From Rhodoluna limnophila (GTDB lineage: Bacteria > Actinomycetota > Actinomycetes > Actinomycetales > Microbacteriaceae), in assembly GCF_005845365.1 (NCBI RefSeq), contig NZ_CP040509.1, positions 310,001 to 374,000 on the forward strand: 64,000 nucleotides of DNA, given 5' to 3'. The translations under genes and the position numbers were made by a program. The notes beneath the pieces were generated by a model. The model was given only the letters and a program-made list of their open reading frames with translations, did not search any database and was not told the origin of the DNA. Below are positions 18,587-27,757 of the stretch, one piece after another (within the stretch, counting starts at the first letter, position 1; each line of letters starts with the position of its first letter).

Positions 18587-19342
18587 ATGCGCGTTGCCAG
18601 ATTCAGTTTGAACGGCGAGCCGAAGTTTGGTGTGCTTGACGGGCCTGAGCTGGTTGTTTTGGCAGGGCACCCGCTGGTGAACGGCTACGAGACCACGGGT
18701 GAGCGAGTGCCGCTACAAGAGGTCAAGTTGCTGGCGCCAATCATTCCGTCCAAGGTGGTTTGCATCGGTAAGAACTATGCCGACCACGCGGGAGAGTTGG
18801 GTCTGGCGCTCAACCCCGAGCCAACTATCTTTTTCAAACCTTCAAGCGCCATCGTCGGCCCAGGTGACCCAATCCAGATTCCGCAGCAGAGTGAGCGCAT
18901 TGAGCTAGAAGTTGAACTCACTGTGGTGATCGGTCAGATTGCCAAGAATGTCTCAGAGGCAAATGCGCTGGACTACGTGTGGGGTTTCACAATTGCCAAC
19001 GATGTCACGGCGCGCGACCTGCAATTTAGCGATGACCAGTGGGCTAGATCTAAGGCTTTTGATAGCTTCTGCCCGCTAGGCCCGTGGATTGAAACCGAGT
19101 TTGTTCCAGACGGTCAAATTCTTGAAAGTCGCATCGATGGTGAGACCAAGCAACAAGCCTCGATTGATCTGATGATTCACGATGTTCCGAAAATTATTTC
19201 TTACGTGAGTCAGAACATGACCCTGCTGCCCGGTGACATTATTTTGACCGGAACCCCAGCCGGAATTGCTCAGATTCAACGCGGAGAGATCATCGAATGT
19301 GAGATTGAGGGCATCGGCACCCTGCTGAACCCTGTCGTTTAG
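18587..19342 (+). CDS. Fumarylacetoacetate hydrolase family protein
   Basis: 251 residues. An N-terminal arm is followed by the FAH fold from about residue 55 (VVCIGKNYADHAGELG), the metal-binding acidic residues in RIELEVELTVVIG, and the signature WGFTIANDVTARDLQ. Family members include oxaloacetate decarboxylases, acylpyruvases and 2-hydroxyhepta-2,4-diene-1,7-dioate isomerases, and the substrate cannot be chosen by eye. Its place between ilvE and gltX recurs in related actinobacteria, as far as I recall. Confidence 0.85.
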   Translation: MRVARFSLNGEPKFGVLDGPELVVLAGHPLVNGYETTGERVPLQEVKLLAPIIPSKVVCIGKNYADHAGELGLALNPEPTIFFKPSSAIVGPGDPIQIPQQSERIELEVELTVVIGQIAKNVSEANALDYVWGFTIANDVTARDLQFSDDQWARSKAFDSFCPLGPWIETEFVPDGQILESRIDGETKQQASIDLMIHDVPKIISYVSQNMTLLPGDIILTGTPAGIAQIQRGEIIECEIEGIGTLLNPVV

Positions 19343-19385
19343 CGCCCCGCTGTAGGGCAAGCCGGTCGTTTAGACTGGAGAAACT

Positions 19386-20900
19386 ATGTCTTCAGCCATC
19401 ACAGCTCCCTTTACCGACGCCACTGGCGCCGATGTCAAAGTTCGATTCTGCCCATCTCCAACCGGTCTACCACACGTTGGCCTGATTCGAACCGCACTCT
19501 TCAACTGGGCCTATGCCCGCCACACCGGCGGTTCATTCCTGTTCCGCATTGAAGACACCGATGCCGAGCGCGACAGCGAAGAGTCATTCGAGATGATTCT
19601 CGATGCACTCAACTGGTTGGGTCTTAACTGGGATGAGGGCGTTAATGTTGGCGGCCCGGCCGAGCCTTACCGCCAGTCAGAGCGCACCCACATCTACCAA
19701 GAGGTCATCGAGAAGCTCAAGGCCTCTGGTCACATCTACGAGAGTTACCTGACCGGAGAAGAGCTTGATGAGCGCAACCGCGCAAATGGGCGTGCCGTGC
19801 AGTTGGGCTACGACAATTCTGAGCGTGAGCTAACCGAAGAAGCCAAGGCAGCCTACCGAGCCGAAGGTCGTTCACCGGCGTTGCGACTTCGAGTGCCCGA
19901 TGTTGACATTACTTTTACCGACCTAGTTCGCGGAGAAATTACCTTCCCGGCAGGTTCGTTCCCTGACTTTGTTGTGGTCCGCCCGAACGGTCAGCCGCTG
20001 TACACACTGGTCAACCCGGTTGACGACGCCCTAATGGGGGTAACCCACGTGCTACGCGGTGAGGACCTATTGTCTTCTACCCCTCGTCAGATTGCGCTTT
20101 ACAACGCACTCTACGAAGCCGGAATCACAAAGTTCATTCCGCAATTTGGCCACCTGCCTTACGTGATGGGGGAGGGCACCAAGAAGCTCTCGAAGCGTGA
20201 TCCAGAGGCCAACCTGTTCCACCACCGCGACCGCGGGTTTATTCCAGAGGGTTTGTTGAACTATCTGGCACTGCTTGGTTGGGGCCTCAGTGCCGACCAA
20301 GACATTTTCACCATGGATGAACTGGCAGCGGCATTTGATGTCACCAACGTGAACCCAAACCCGGCCCGATTTGACCAGAAGAAAGCCGACGCTATCAATG
20401 CGGCTCACATTCGCTTGCTCGGTGCCGATGAATTCAAGGCTCGTTTGATGCCTTACCTGCAGAGCGCTGGCGTTGTCGGGGCAACTCTTTCGGAGGCTGA
20501 ACAGCGAGTCCTTGATGCTGCGGCTCCGCTTATTCAGGAGCGCTTGGTTGTCTTGAGTGAGGCACCAGATTTGGTGAGTTTTATGTTCAAGACTGCCGAC
20601 CAGATTGTCGTTGAAGAAGATGCCAAAGCGGGTCTGCCAGAAAACACCGTCGAAGTTCTAAACGCCGGTGTTGCTGCACTGGAGGCAATTGCAGAATCTG
20701 ACTTCAAGACTGAGGTTATCCAGGCGGCACTCCAGGCAGCGCTGATCGACGGATTGGGCCTCAAGCCACGCGTGGCATTTGGTCCACTGCGCACCGGAAT
20801 TTCTGGCCGTCGCATTTCTCCGCCGTTGTTTGAGTCGATGGAGATTCTCGGAAAAGCCGAGACCATCGCTCGTCTAAACGCGTTTGCTCGAGTGGCCTAA
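19386..20900 (+). CDS. gltX: Glutamyl-tRNA synthetase
   Basis: 504 residues, class I aminoacyl-tRNA synthetase. The HIGH-type motif is [18 protein letters not shown] near residues 30-47, and the KMSKS-type motif is KKLSKRD near residue 268. [11 protein letters not shown] and [13 protein letters not shown] are typical of GluRS. TAGACT (19371-19376) 9 nt upstream and a GGAGA just before the ATG suggest a very short leader. A tRNA-Gln gene follows 44 bp later; in organisms with the amidotransferase route GluRS also charges tRNA-Gln, but that route is not visible here. Confidence 0.96.
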   Translation: MSSAITAPFTDATGADVKVRFCPSPTGLPHVGLIRTALFNWAYARHTGGSFLFRIEDTDAERDSEESFEMILDALNWLGLNWDEGVNVGGPAEPYRQSERTHIYQEVIEKLKASGHIYESYLTGEELDERNRANGRAVQLGYDNSERELTEEAKAAYRAEGRSPALRLRVPDVDITFTDLVRGEITFPAGSFPDFVVVRPNGQPLYTLVNPVDDALMGVTHVLRGEDLLSSTPRQIALYNALYEAGITKFIPQFGHLPYVMGEGTKKLSKRDPEANLFHHRDRGFIPEGLLNYLALLGWGLSADQDIFTMDELAAAFDVTNVNPNPARFDQKKADAINAAHIRLLGADEFKARLMPYLQSAGVVGATLSEAEQRVLDAAAPLIQERLVVLSEAPDLVSFMFKTADQIVVEEDAKAGLPENTVEVLNAGVAALEAIAESDFKTEVIQAALQAALIDGLGLKPRVAFGPLRTGISGRRISPPLFESMEILGKAETIARLNAFARVA

Positions 20901-20944
20901 CAGGGCTAAGATTGAAAGTCGAGCCCACGGCTCGGTGCATACTC

Positions 20945-21016
20945 TGGGGTATGGTGTAATTGGCAACACGGAGGTTTCTGGTACCTTTGTTCTTGGTTCG
21001 AGTCCAGGTACCCCAG
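20945..21016 (+). tRNA. tRNA-Gln (anticodon CTG)
   Basis: The 7-bp acceptor TGGGGTA/TACCCCA, a D arm closed by GTGT/ACAC, an anticodon stem GAGGT/ACCTT with loop TTCTGGT, and a T arm with TTCGAGT are all present. The anticodon CTG (20978-20980) reads CAG. The discriminator is G21016 and CCA is not encoded. A small GAGCC/GGCTC hairpin lies just upstream (20922-20934). Confidence 0.95.
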
Positions 21017-21022
21017 CTTTAG

Positions 21023-21057
21023 AAAATGGTCTTTCCCGTCAAGGGAGAGGCCATTTT
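21023..21057 (+). terminator. Terminator after tRNA-Gln
   Basis: A 15-bp stem with two G-U pairs, AAAATGGTCTTTCCC against GGGAGAGGCCATTTT, a 5-nt loop and a T-rich end. Confidence 0.85.
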
Positions 21058-21085
21058 TATTTAGGTTGAGGCAATTGCAGGAGCC

Positions 21086-21091
21086 TAAACT
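21086..21091 (+). promoter_or_regulatory. -10 element, leaderless membrane-protein gene
   Basis: TAAACT lies 6 nt before the ATG at 21098, so transcription should start at the start codon. Confidence 0.5.
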
Positions 21092-21097
21092 ATTCCA

Positions 21098-21487
21098 ATG
21101 AATCCAGCATCAATTGCCGCTCTCAGCGTCGCTATCATCTGCGTGTTTATTGCCATGTTTCAGCTTGCACTGGCCCTTGGTGCACCGATGGGTGAGTACG
21201 CGTTTGGTGGCCAGAACGCTGGCAAACTGCCGGTTGGCTTTAGGGTTGCGTCGGTGTTTTCTCTGGCAATAAACCTCGCAATTGCCGGCCACTTCTTGGC
21301 TCAGGCATCGGTGTTGCCGCAATTGTTGCCCGCCGAACTCAATGTTTTGGCCAACTGGGGGCTGGTTGGATTTGCCGGTTTGGGTGTTCTGCTAAACAGC
21401 ATTTCGAGAAGCAAAAAAGAGCGTCAAATGTGGGTTCCGGTAACCGCGCTTATCTTGATTTGCGCGGTCATAGTGGCTATCGGTTAA
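21098..21487 (+). CDS. Small four-helix membrane protein, uncharacterised
   Basis: 129 residues with four hydrophobic segments (about 5-30, 48-70, 82-100 and 108-128). The short motif GAPMGEYAFGGQ after the first helix and SRSKKERQMWVPVT before the last helix recur in an uncharacterised family of small bacterial membrane proteins; I know no function for it. The mRNA appears leaderless. It stands alone between tRNA-Gln and the convergent MBL-fold gene. Confidence 0.75.
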   Translation: MNPASIAALSVAIICVFIAMFQLALALGAPMGEYAFGGQNAGKLPVGFRVASVFSLAINLAIAGHFLAQASVLPQLLPAELNVLANWGLVGFAGLGVLLNSISRSKKERQMWVPVTALILICAVIVAIG

Positions 21488-21519
21488 CCGATAAATTAAT
21501 CCTCGGTTGCTAATCGGGT

Positions 21520-22167
21520 TTAGACGCTGGTGGTTTGCCCAGGCTCGAGGTACTCAAAAACCCCGCCGCCCTGCTCGGTTACCAATTGAATTCGGCTGTT
21601 ATTGAGCGCATGGCCAACTTCGCTCAAGAGCGCGTTGTGAGTCGCAAAGCTCCTTTTCGGTCGCAAAGCGGCCAGAAAATCCATGACGTCACCTATCTTC
21701 AGCCACGGGGCAGAGGCTGGGCAGGCAAGTAGCTCAACTTCGCAATCCGGCTGGGTGTAGCTGTCGCCAGGGTAGTAAAGCTTTCCGTTGATCAGCACTC
21801 CACAGTTTTGGACTAGGGGAATGCTGCGGTGGATCTCTGCGTGCAGGTCTCCAAAGAATTCGAGAGTGAATTCACCTTCGACAAAAAAGTCCCCGTGGCA
21901 AACCACGCCTAAATCAAAATTTGGTCGCGAGGCTGCCAGCCGAGAGCACACCTCGGCCGGGCCATAAATTTTTACACCCGGATTACTTGCGTAGATCCGG
22001 TCCAGTTGCTCCTCGTAGCAGTGGTCATCATGAATGTGCGTAATTACTACGGCACGAACGCCGGTGAGCTGCTCCATTGGTCGGGTATAGAACCCAGGGT
22101 CAACGATTATTTTGTCGCTACCCTCTTCGAGTAGCAGGCAGGCGTGCTCAAATTTTGTGATCTGCAT
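21520..22167 (-). CDS. Metallo-beta-lactamase-fold metal-dependent hydrolase
   Basis: 215 residues. The zinc motif is THIHDDHC (about residues 41-48), and a later His candidate lies in FATHNALLSEVGH. LYYPGDSYTQPDCEVELLACPA matches the UPF0173/YtnP-like L-ascorbate-lactonase-type branch of the superfamily. The substrate is unknown. CAGAAT on the minus strand (22174-22179) lies 6 nt before the ATG, so it is probably leaderless. It is divergent from the P-type ATPase gene 76 bp away. Confidence 0.82.
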   Translation of the reverse strand: MQITKFEHACLLLEEGSDKIIVDPGFYTRPMEQLTGVRAVVITHIHDDHCYEEQLDRIYASNPGVKIYGPAEVCSRLAASRPNFDLGVVCHGDFFVEGEFTLEFFGDLHAEIHRSIPLVQNCGVLINGKLYYPGDSYTQPDCEVELLACPASAPWLKIGDVMDFLAALRPKRSFATHNALLSEVGHALNNSRIQLVTEQGGGVFEYLEPGQTTSV

Positions 22168-22173
22168 GGTCTC

Positions 22174-22179
22174 ATTCTG
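22174..22179 (-). promoter_or_regulatory. -10 element, leaderless MBL-fold gene
   Basis: CAGAAT reading leftward is 6 nt from the ATG at 22167. Confidence 0.45.
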
Positions 22180-22243
22180 CCAAGTAAATCCGCCGGCCGA
22201 GACTAGGATTTGGAGGGCAAAAGATTACTGAGAGAGCAACCCA

Positions 22244-24265
22244 ATGACGCAAGACCAACAGCACAGAGCCAAGCACTCGGCTGGTTTGCTGCGCCCATCG
22301 GTGTTCAGAAACTACCTGTTTTTGGCCAGTCCCTTTGCGATTGCGACGCTTATCTTTGACCCACTTTTGGGGCTGAGCTTGGGCTTGGTCCCTTCGGCTG
22401 CGCCAGCCATTCTCTTGGGTCTGGGCGCAGTTTTGCTAGCCACACTCACCCCAATTCTCCGGACTGCCATAGCCGAACTATCACTCCGCAAGCCGAGTGG
22501 AGCAGTGCTGACTGCAATGGCTCTAATCACCCTGTTCGGGCTGAACCTCGCCTGGAGTGTGACCGCACTGGTCGGCGCTGAACCGACTTATGCCAGCGGT
22601 TGGTGGCAATTTGCCCTCATTGTTCTGCTGGTATTGCTGGGCAACTGGCTGGCGTCCCGTGCGTTCAAGCGCATCGATCGGATCAAGAGCAACCTTGGCC
22701 AGCTGCTACCTAAATCCGCGGTGCTCCTTGACGGTGACCAGCTCCGCGAGGTTGCCGCTGACCAACTCCGCATCGGTGACCTAATCGAGGTTCGACCAGG
22801 GCAAATAATCGCGGCCGATGGCAAGGTGTTGTCAGGTTCTGCAGACGTAAATGACTTTGTCATCACCGGTTCAAGCCAAGCGGTTTTTAAGTCTGAGGGT
22901 TCTCCAGTCTGGGCCGGCACACAGACAAGTGCTGACGCCAAGCTTGGTCAGGGAATCCTGCAGATTGAGGTCGAACGCGCTGGCTCGGCCACTCACATAG
23001 GTGCGCAGCATCGGTTGCTGTTGAGCGCCGAATCCAAGCCGTCAAAACTCGAACAGACACTGCACGATGCCAGCGCCTGGGTTTTTTACGCTGCCGTGTT
23101 GATTTCTGTAATTGTGCTGGCCGCGACTGTCGCGATAGATGCCTCGCAACTGGCCGGGGCGATAACTGGGTTTGCTGCCGCCCTTTTGATTTTCTCGCCG
23201 CAGAACCTCAAATATGTGGTTGCTCCAGTGGTAATCAGTGCAATTCATCGGGCTGGCAAGACTGGCTTACAGGTGCAGGATCGAGCCTCGTTTGAAGCGC
23301 TTACCAAGGCTGACGCTGTGGTTTTTGACAAGACCGGCACTCTGACCACTGCAGAACGTTCCTTCGTGAGGGCCCGCCTGACTCATAATTCACCGTTGAA
23401 AAACATCGATGAACTTATTGCCCTTGCAGCTGGCGTTGAGGTTTTTGCCAAGCACTCGGTAGCTGCTCGTATTGTCGCCGAGGCCCAGATGCGTCGCCTC
23501 GAAATACCTGAAATTCTAGATTTCAGGGTTATTCCTGGCCAGGGTGTAACCGGCATTCTCGATGGCTCAACCATCATCGTTGGTGGTGCCGCTCTGCTAA
23601 CCGGTCGCAATATCGACATTTTTGTTGGCGATCTAGTTCAGGCTGATCAGGCCAACCAGTCTGGTAACTCGGTAATTTTTGTTATTCGTGACAGCGAGCT
23701 GCTTGGCTACATCGAGTTGAGTGACATCATCCGGCCAAATGCCGACTCCGTGGTCACCCAATTGCACCTGCGCAAAAAGCGCGTCGTGCTAATCACGGGT
23801 GACGCCCACGGTGTTGCCGACTTTGTTGCCCGCCAGTTGGGAATTGCCGAGGTATACGGTGAACTTGTCCCGATTCAGAAGGCCAAAACTATCGATCAGT
23901 TGAAGACTGACGGCTCGGTGATAGCCATGGTTGGCGATGCCGAGAACGACCTCGAATCGCTTGAACGCGCAGACATCGCGATTGCGGTTGGGGTGGACGC
24001 GCACGTTGATTCCGAAGCCGCCGGTCTAATTCTGAACACCTTGAACCCGATGGCTGTGGTGCACGCGATTGATCTATCTACCAAGGCGTCTCGGGCCATC
24101 AGGGTCAACCTAATTTGGTTTGCTGGTGCGACTCTTGTGGGGCTTCCGATTGCCATCGGTGCAGTTGGTCTGCCGGCCAGTCCGCTACTAGCGGTGGCTG
24201 CCAGCTTTGTACCGGTCTGGGGTATGGCCCGCAGTGCTGGCAAATTCTTGGGCAACTCTCGCTAA
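22244..24265 (+). CDS. P-type ATPase, P1B-like, with altered catalytic motifs
   Basis: 673 residues, short for the family, with N-terminal membrane pairs, an actuator region, a membrane pair, P and N domains, and a final membrane pair. The phosphorylation motif D362-KTGTLT is intact, and ITGDAHGVADFVARQLGI is recognisable. Four other hallmarks differ. The actuator TGE is TG-S210, the membrane CPx motif is S318-PQ, the N-domain HP is H404-S405, and GDGxND is GDAEND (564-569). The absence of a metal-binding Cys means the transported ion cannot be predicted. There is no N-terminal CxxC domain. TAGGAT (22204-22209) is a candidate -10. It may be a divergent transporter or a regulatory remnant. Confidence 0.85.
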   Translation: MTQDQQHRAKHSAGLLRPSVFRNYLFLASPFAIATLIFDPLLGLSLGLVPSAAPAILLGLGAVLLATLTPILRTAIAELSLRKPSGAVLTAMALITLFGLNLAWSVTALVGAEPTYASGWWQFALIVLLVLLGNWLASRAFKRIDRIKSNLGQLLPKSAVLLDGDQLREVAADQLRIGDLIEVRPGQIIAADGKVLSGSADVNDFVITGSSQAVFKSEGSPVWAGTQTSADAKLGQGILQIEVERAGSATHIGAQHRLLLSAESKPSKLEQTLHDASAWVFYAAVLISVIVLAATVAIDASQLAGAITGFAAALLIFSPQNLKYVVAPVVISAIHRAGKTGLQVQDRASFEALTKADAVVFDKTGTLTTAERSFVRARLTHNSPLKNIDELIALAAGVEVFAKHSVAARIVAEAQMRRLEIPEILDFRVIPGQGVTGILDGSTIIVGGAALLTGRNIDIFVGDLVQADQANQSGNSVIFVIRDSELLGYIELSDIIRPNADSVVTQLHLRKKRVVLITGDAHGVADFVARQLGIAEVYGELVPIQKAKTIDQLKTDGSVIAMVGDAENDLESLERADIAIAVGVDAHVDSEAAGLILNTLNPMAVVHAIDLSTKASRAIRVNLIWFAGATLVGLPIAIGAVGLPASPLLAVAASFVPVWGMARSAGKFLGNSR

Positions 24266-24301
24266 GTTTGACCTCAACTAGCATCGCCGCAAAAGATGTG
24301 G

Positions 24302-24307
24302 CATAAT
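24302..24307 (+). promoter_or_regulatory. Extended -10 element for tRNA-Glu
   Basis: TGG-CATAAT gives an extended -10 box 18 nt before the tRNA 5' end. Confidence 0.5.
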
Positions 24308-24325
24308 CGTCAGGTTGCACAAAAC

Positions 24326-24398
24326 GGTCCCATCGTTTAGCGGCCTAGGACACCGCCCTCTCACGGCGGCAGCAGGGGTTCAAATCCCCTTGGGATCA
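24326..24398 (+). tRNA. tRNA-Glu (anticodon CTC)
   Basis: Acceptor GGTCCCA/TGGGATC with one G-U pair, anticodon stem CCGCC/GGCGG with loop CTCTCAC giving anticodon CTC (reads GAG), and T loop TTCAAAT. Discriminator A; CCA not encoded. Confidence 0.96.
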
Positions 24399-24400
24399 CG

Positions 24401-24443
24401 AAATCTCCCTCTCGATGACTTGCTCTCGGGAGGGAGTTTTTTA
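24401..24443 (+). terminator. Terminator after tRNA-Glu
   Basis: CTCCCT (24405-24410) pairs with AGGGAG (24431-24436) and a T6 tract follows. The loop is long, so it is weaker than the other terminators here. Confidence 0.65.
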
Positions 24444-24444
24444 T

Positions 24445-25677
24445 TTAGTGGCGCTCAAGGCGACCAAACGCGCCCAGTCCAACAATGATCACAACCGGCA
24501 CCAGGGCCGCCACATTTACACCGATGAACGCAAACGCCGCCAGCACTGATCCGGCCAGGCCGCCACCGAGGGCGCCGGCTAGGTTCATCGAAGAGTCGCT
24601 GAGCCCCTGAACGTTGGTTTTCTCGTCAGCTGGCAATGACTCGGCCAAAAGTGCCGAACCTGCGACCGTAGCGGCCGACCAGCCCAGGCCAAGCAGAAAC
24701 AATCCCACCGTGACCATGAATCTGTCCTCTGAGCCAAATCCGGCAAAGCCGAGGGCAAAAACAAAAATCATTTGTCCCAGGAGGACTGTTTTTAGTCGCC
24801 CAAATTTATCGGCGAACCAGCCGAATACCGGCGAAAAGGCATACATTCCGGCAATGTGCAGGCTAATCGTGAACCCGACCACCACAAGGTCGTAGCCAAG
24901 GTGCTGCATGTGAATTGGGGTCATGGCCATTACCGAAACCATGACCATGTGGCTCAGTGCAATAGAAATTACAGCAAATTTAGCCAGGGGATAGGCCTGT
25001 AGGGTGGCCAGTGCCGAAGCAAACGAGACCTTTGGTTTGAGTCCTTTGGTCTCGGCGTTGAGTTCTTTTGCCAACAGCAGTGGGTCTGGGCGTAGGCCAA
25101 ACCAAAACACCGTGGTGGCAGAAATCTGGGCAAGGATGGTGAACAGAAACGGGCCGGTCATCGTCGGAAGGCCCAAAGCCTGCCCAACGACTTCACCCGG
25201 ACCAAACATGTTTGGGCCAACTACAGCGCCAACGGTCGTGGCCCAAACCACAATTGAAAGATCTCGCGCCTTAGGTTTATCGGTTGGCACATCGGTTGCG
25301 GCGAATCTTGCCTGTAGGCCAACGGCAGAGCCGCCGCCGAGCAGGAATAGCGCTACCAACAGCAGCGGAAAGACGTGCATCGCAGCAGCGGCAATAACCA
25401 AAGCTGCGCCGGAGATAGCCAGAGCGGCTCCGGATGCGAGCGAGACGCGGCGGCCCTTGGCAAAGGCCAAACGAGCCAGAGGAATTGCCCAGGTTGCGGC
25501 CCCCAAGGTGCTGAATGTTGCGGCTGCCCCTGCCCAGGCGGGCGAGCCAGAAAGTTCGGCGGCCAAAAGTGAACCAATCGAGAGGGTTGAACCTAGGCCA
25601 AACCCGCCGAGTACCTGACCAACAGTCAGTACCTTGACGGTTCGGCGCTGAATATAATCAAGGTCTTTTAGGTTCAT
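24445..25677 (-). CDS. MFS transporter
   Basis: 410 residues with about 12 hydrophobic segments in two halves. VGQVLGGFGLGSTLSIGSLLA is in the first helix region and GWFADKFGRLKTVLLG is the MFS loop signature between helices. It is probably an efflux permease; the substrate is unknown. The start is the ATG at 25675-25677, because TAGGCT on the minus strand (25684-25689) is exactly 6 nt upstream; the preceding TTG is less likely. It is divergent from leuC, 51 bp away, and its end abuts the tRNA-Glu terminator. Confidence 0.85.
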   Translation of the reverse strand: MNLKDLDYIQRRTVKVLTVGQVLGGFGLGSTLSIGSLLAAELSGSPAWAGAAATFSTLGAATWAIPLARLAFAKGRRVSLASGAALAISGAALVIAAAAMHVFPLLLVALFLLGGGSAVGLQARFAATDVPTDKPKARDLSIVVWATTVGAVVGPNMFGPGEVVGQALGLPTMTGPFLFTILAQISATTVFWFGLRPDPLLLAKELNAETKGLKPKVSFASALATLQAYPLAKFAVISIALSHMVMVSVMAMTPIHMQHLGYDLVVVGFTISLHIAGMYAFSPVFGWFADKFGRLKTVLLGQMIFVFALGFAGFGSEDRFMVTVGLFLLGLGWSAATVAGSALLAESLPADEKTNVQGLSDSSMNLAGALGGGLAGSVLAAFAFIGVNVAALVPVVIIVGLGAFGRLERH

Positions 25678-25683
25678 CAAGTC

Positions 25684-25700
25684 AGCCTAAAAGGTAAACT
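25684..25700. promoter_or_regulatory. Divergent -10 elements for MFS (-) and leuC (+)
   Basis: TAGGCT on the minus strand (25684-25689) serves a leaderless MFS mRNA. TAAACT on the plus strand (25695-25700) serves leuC with a leader of about 22 nt and a GAGGTG SD. The hexamers are 5 bp apart. Confidence 0.5.
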
Positions 25701-25728
25701 TGAACTTCAATCGTTCTGAGGTGTTTGC

Positions 25729-27150
25729 ATGACAAATAAGCCGTTAACTCTGGCTGAGAAGGTATGGAATGACCACTTGGTGGTCAAAGGCGAGAATGGC
25801 TCTCCGGACCTGCTCTACATTGACCTGCACTTGGTGCACGAGGTAACTAGCCCACAGGCATTTGACGGCCTTCGCATGGCCGGTCGACCGGTTCGCCGCA
25901 CCGACCTAACCATCGCCACCGAAGACCACAACACCCCAACCTGGGACATCGATAAGCCAATCGCTGACCCAACTAGCCGCACCCAGATTGAGGCCCTTCG
26001 CACCAATGCCAAAGAGTTTGGTGTGCGAATCCACTCACTTGGTGACAAAGACCAGGGCATTGTGCACGTGGTTGGTCCACAGCTTGGTCTAACCATGCCG
26101 GGTATCACTGTTGTTTGTGGCGACTCTCACACTTCGACCCACGGTGCCTTCGGTGCCTTGGCCATGGGTATTGGTACCAGCGAGGTTGAGCACGTTTTGG
26201 CTACCCAGACTCTTCCGCTCAAGCCCTTCAAGACTATGGCGATCAACGTTGAGGGAACCCTGCGCCCAGGTGTTACCGCCAAGGACATCATCCTTGCCGT
26301 AATTGCCAAAATTGGCACCGGTGGTGGCCAGGGGTACGTGCTTGAGTACCGAGGCAGCGCGATTCGCGCACTGTCGATGGAAGCCCGAATGACAATCTGC
26401 AACATGTCAATTGAGGCCGGAGCCCGCGCTGGAATGGTTGAGCCTGACCAAACTACCTACGACTACCTAAAGGGTCGCCCGCACGCACCAGAGGGCGCTG
26501 ACTGGGATGCCGCAGTTGAATACTGGAACACCTTGCCAACCGACGAGGGCGCCAAGTTCGATGCTGAAGTTTTCTTGGACGCCAACCTGCTTGACCCATT
26601 TGTAACCTGGGGCACCAACCCTGGTCAGGGCGTTAGCTTGCTCGATGCTGTGCCAAACCCTGATGACATCGATGACCCAAACGAGAAGGCCGCGGCAATG
26701 CGTGCGCTCGAGTACATGGACCTTCAGCCTGGAACTCTGATGAAGTCCATTCCGGTCAACACCGTGTTCCTTGGTTCTTGCACCAATAGTCGTATCGAAG
26801 ACCTTCGAGCTGCCGCCGACATCATCAAGGGCCACAAGAAGGCCGACGGTGTTCGTTTCTTGGTTGTTCCTGGTTCGGCACGTGTTCGCCTGCAGGCAGA
26901 AGCCGAAGGCCTTGACAAGGTCTTCAAGGACTTTGGTGCCGAGTGGCGCTTTGCCGGTTGTTCAATGTGTTTGGGCATGAACCCAGATCAGTTGGCGCCG
27001 GGCGAGCGAGCCGCTTCAACCTCAAACCGAAACTTTGAAGGCCGCCAGGGTAAGGGTGCCCGCACCCACTTGGTGTCTCCTCTGGTTGCCGCTGCGACGG
27101 CGATTCGCGGAACCCTTTCATCACCTGCTGACCTTGACGGAGACAACTAA
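25729..27150 (+). CDS. leuC: 3-isopropylmalate dehydratase, large subunit
   Basis: 473 residues, aconitase superfamily. The three [4Fe-4S] cysteines are in [13 protein letters not shown] and [33 protein letters not shown] is the first family signature. With LeuD it converts 2-isopropylmalate to 3-isopropylmalate. The stop shares a base with the leuD ATG (TAATG), so translation is coupled. The leuCD pair leads a transcript that runs on into cell-envelope genes. Confidence 0.97.
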   Translation: MTNKPLTLAEKVWNDHLVVKGENGSPDLLYIDLHLVHEVTSPQAFDGLRMAGRPVRRTDLTIATEDHNTPTWDIDKPIADPTSRTQIEALRTNAKEFGVRIHSLGDKDQGIVHVVGPQLGLTMPGITVVCGDSHTSTHGAFGALAMGIGTSEVEHVLATQTLPLKPFKTMAINVEGTLRPGVTAKDIILAVIAKIGTGGGQGYVLEYRGSAIRALSMEARMTICNMSIEAGARAGMVEPDQTTYDYLKGRPHAPEGADWDAAVEYWNTLPTDEGAKFDAEVFLDANLLDPFVTWGTNPGQGVSLLDAVPNPDDIDDPNEKAAAMRALEYMDLQPGTLMKSIPVNTVFLGSCTNSRIEDLRAAADIIKGHKKADGVRFLVVPGSARVRLQAEAEGLDKVFKDFGAEWRFAGCSMCLGMNPDQLAPGERAASTSNRNFEGRQGKGARTHLVSPLVAAATAIRGTLSSPADLDGDN

Positions 27151-27749
27151 TGGAAAAGTTCGAAGTTTTCACTGGCGTCGCTGTACCGCTTCGCCGCAGC
27201 AACGTTGACACCGATCAGATCATCCCAGCGGTTTACCTCAAGCGCATCACCAAGACTGGCTTTGAGGACGCACTGTTTTCGGCCTGGCGCAATGACCCTG
27301 AGTTTGTGCTCAACCAAGAGCCATACAAGCACGGCCAGGTGCTGGTTGCCGGGCCAGATTTCGGCACCGGTTCAAGCCGTGAGCACGCGGTATGGGCACT
27401 ACGCGACTACGGTTTCAAGGCTGTTTTGTCGAGCAAGTTTGCCGACATCTTCCGCGGTAACTCAGGTAAGCAGGGCTTAGTTGCGGGTCAGATCACCGAA
27501 GAAGACACTGAGAAGCTCTGGGCGGCAATTGAGGCCAATCCTGGTTCATCAATCACCATCAATCTGGTTGAGCAAACCGCCACGATTGGTGACCTAACCG
27601 TTCCGTTTGAGATTGATGAATACACTAAATGGCGTCTGCTCGAGGGCCTAGATGACATCGGTCTAACCTTGCGCGACGAACAGGCAATCACCGATTTTGA
27701 AGCCAAGCGCCCAGCCTGGATGCCTAAGACCCTTCCAATCAAGAACTAA
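27150..27749 (+). CDS. leuD: 3-isopropylmalate dehydratase, small subunit
   Basis: 199 residues. The swivel domain carries [20 protein letters not shown] and [21 protein letters not shown], which are typical of LeuD. It forms the heterodimeric isomerase with LeuC. It is followed after 8 bp by murA with an AAGGAG SD, the same order seen in other Microbacteriaceae as far as I recall. Confidence 0.97.
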   Translation: MEKFEVFTGVAVPLRRSNVDTDQIIPAVYLKRITKTGFEDALFSAWRNDPEFVLNQEPYKHGQVLVAGPDFGTGSSREHAVWALRDYGFKAVLSSKFADIFRGNSGKQGLVAGQITEEDTEKLWAAIEANPGSSITINLVEQTATIGDLTVPFEIDEYTKWRLLEGLDDIGLTLRDEQAITDFEAKRPAWMPKTLPIKN

Positions 27750-27757
27750 GGAGACCG

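Noticed and set aside
20884-21069. Open frame crossing the tRNA-Gln gene and its terminator
   Set aside because: The region is a clear tRNA with terminator; translation across it has no merit.
25004-25618. Long open frame on the plus strand, 204 codons
   Set aside because: It is the mirror of the MFS transporter gene; low-complexity Ala/Ser/Thr/Pro translation with no domain.
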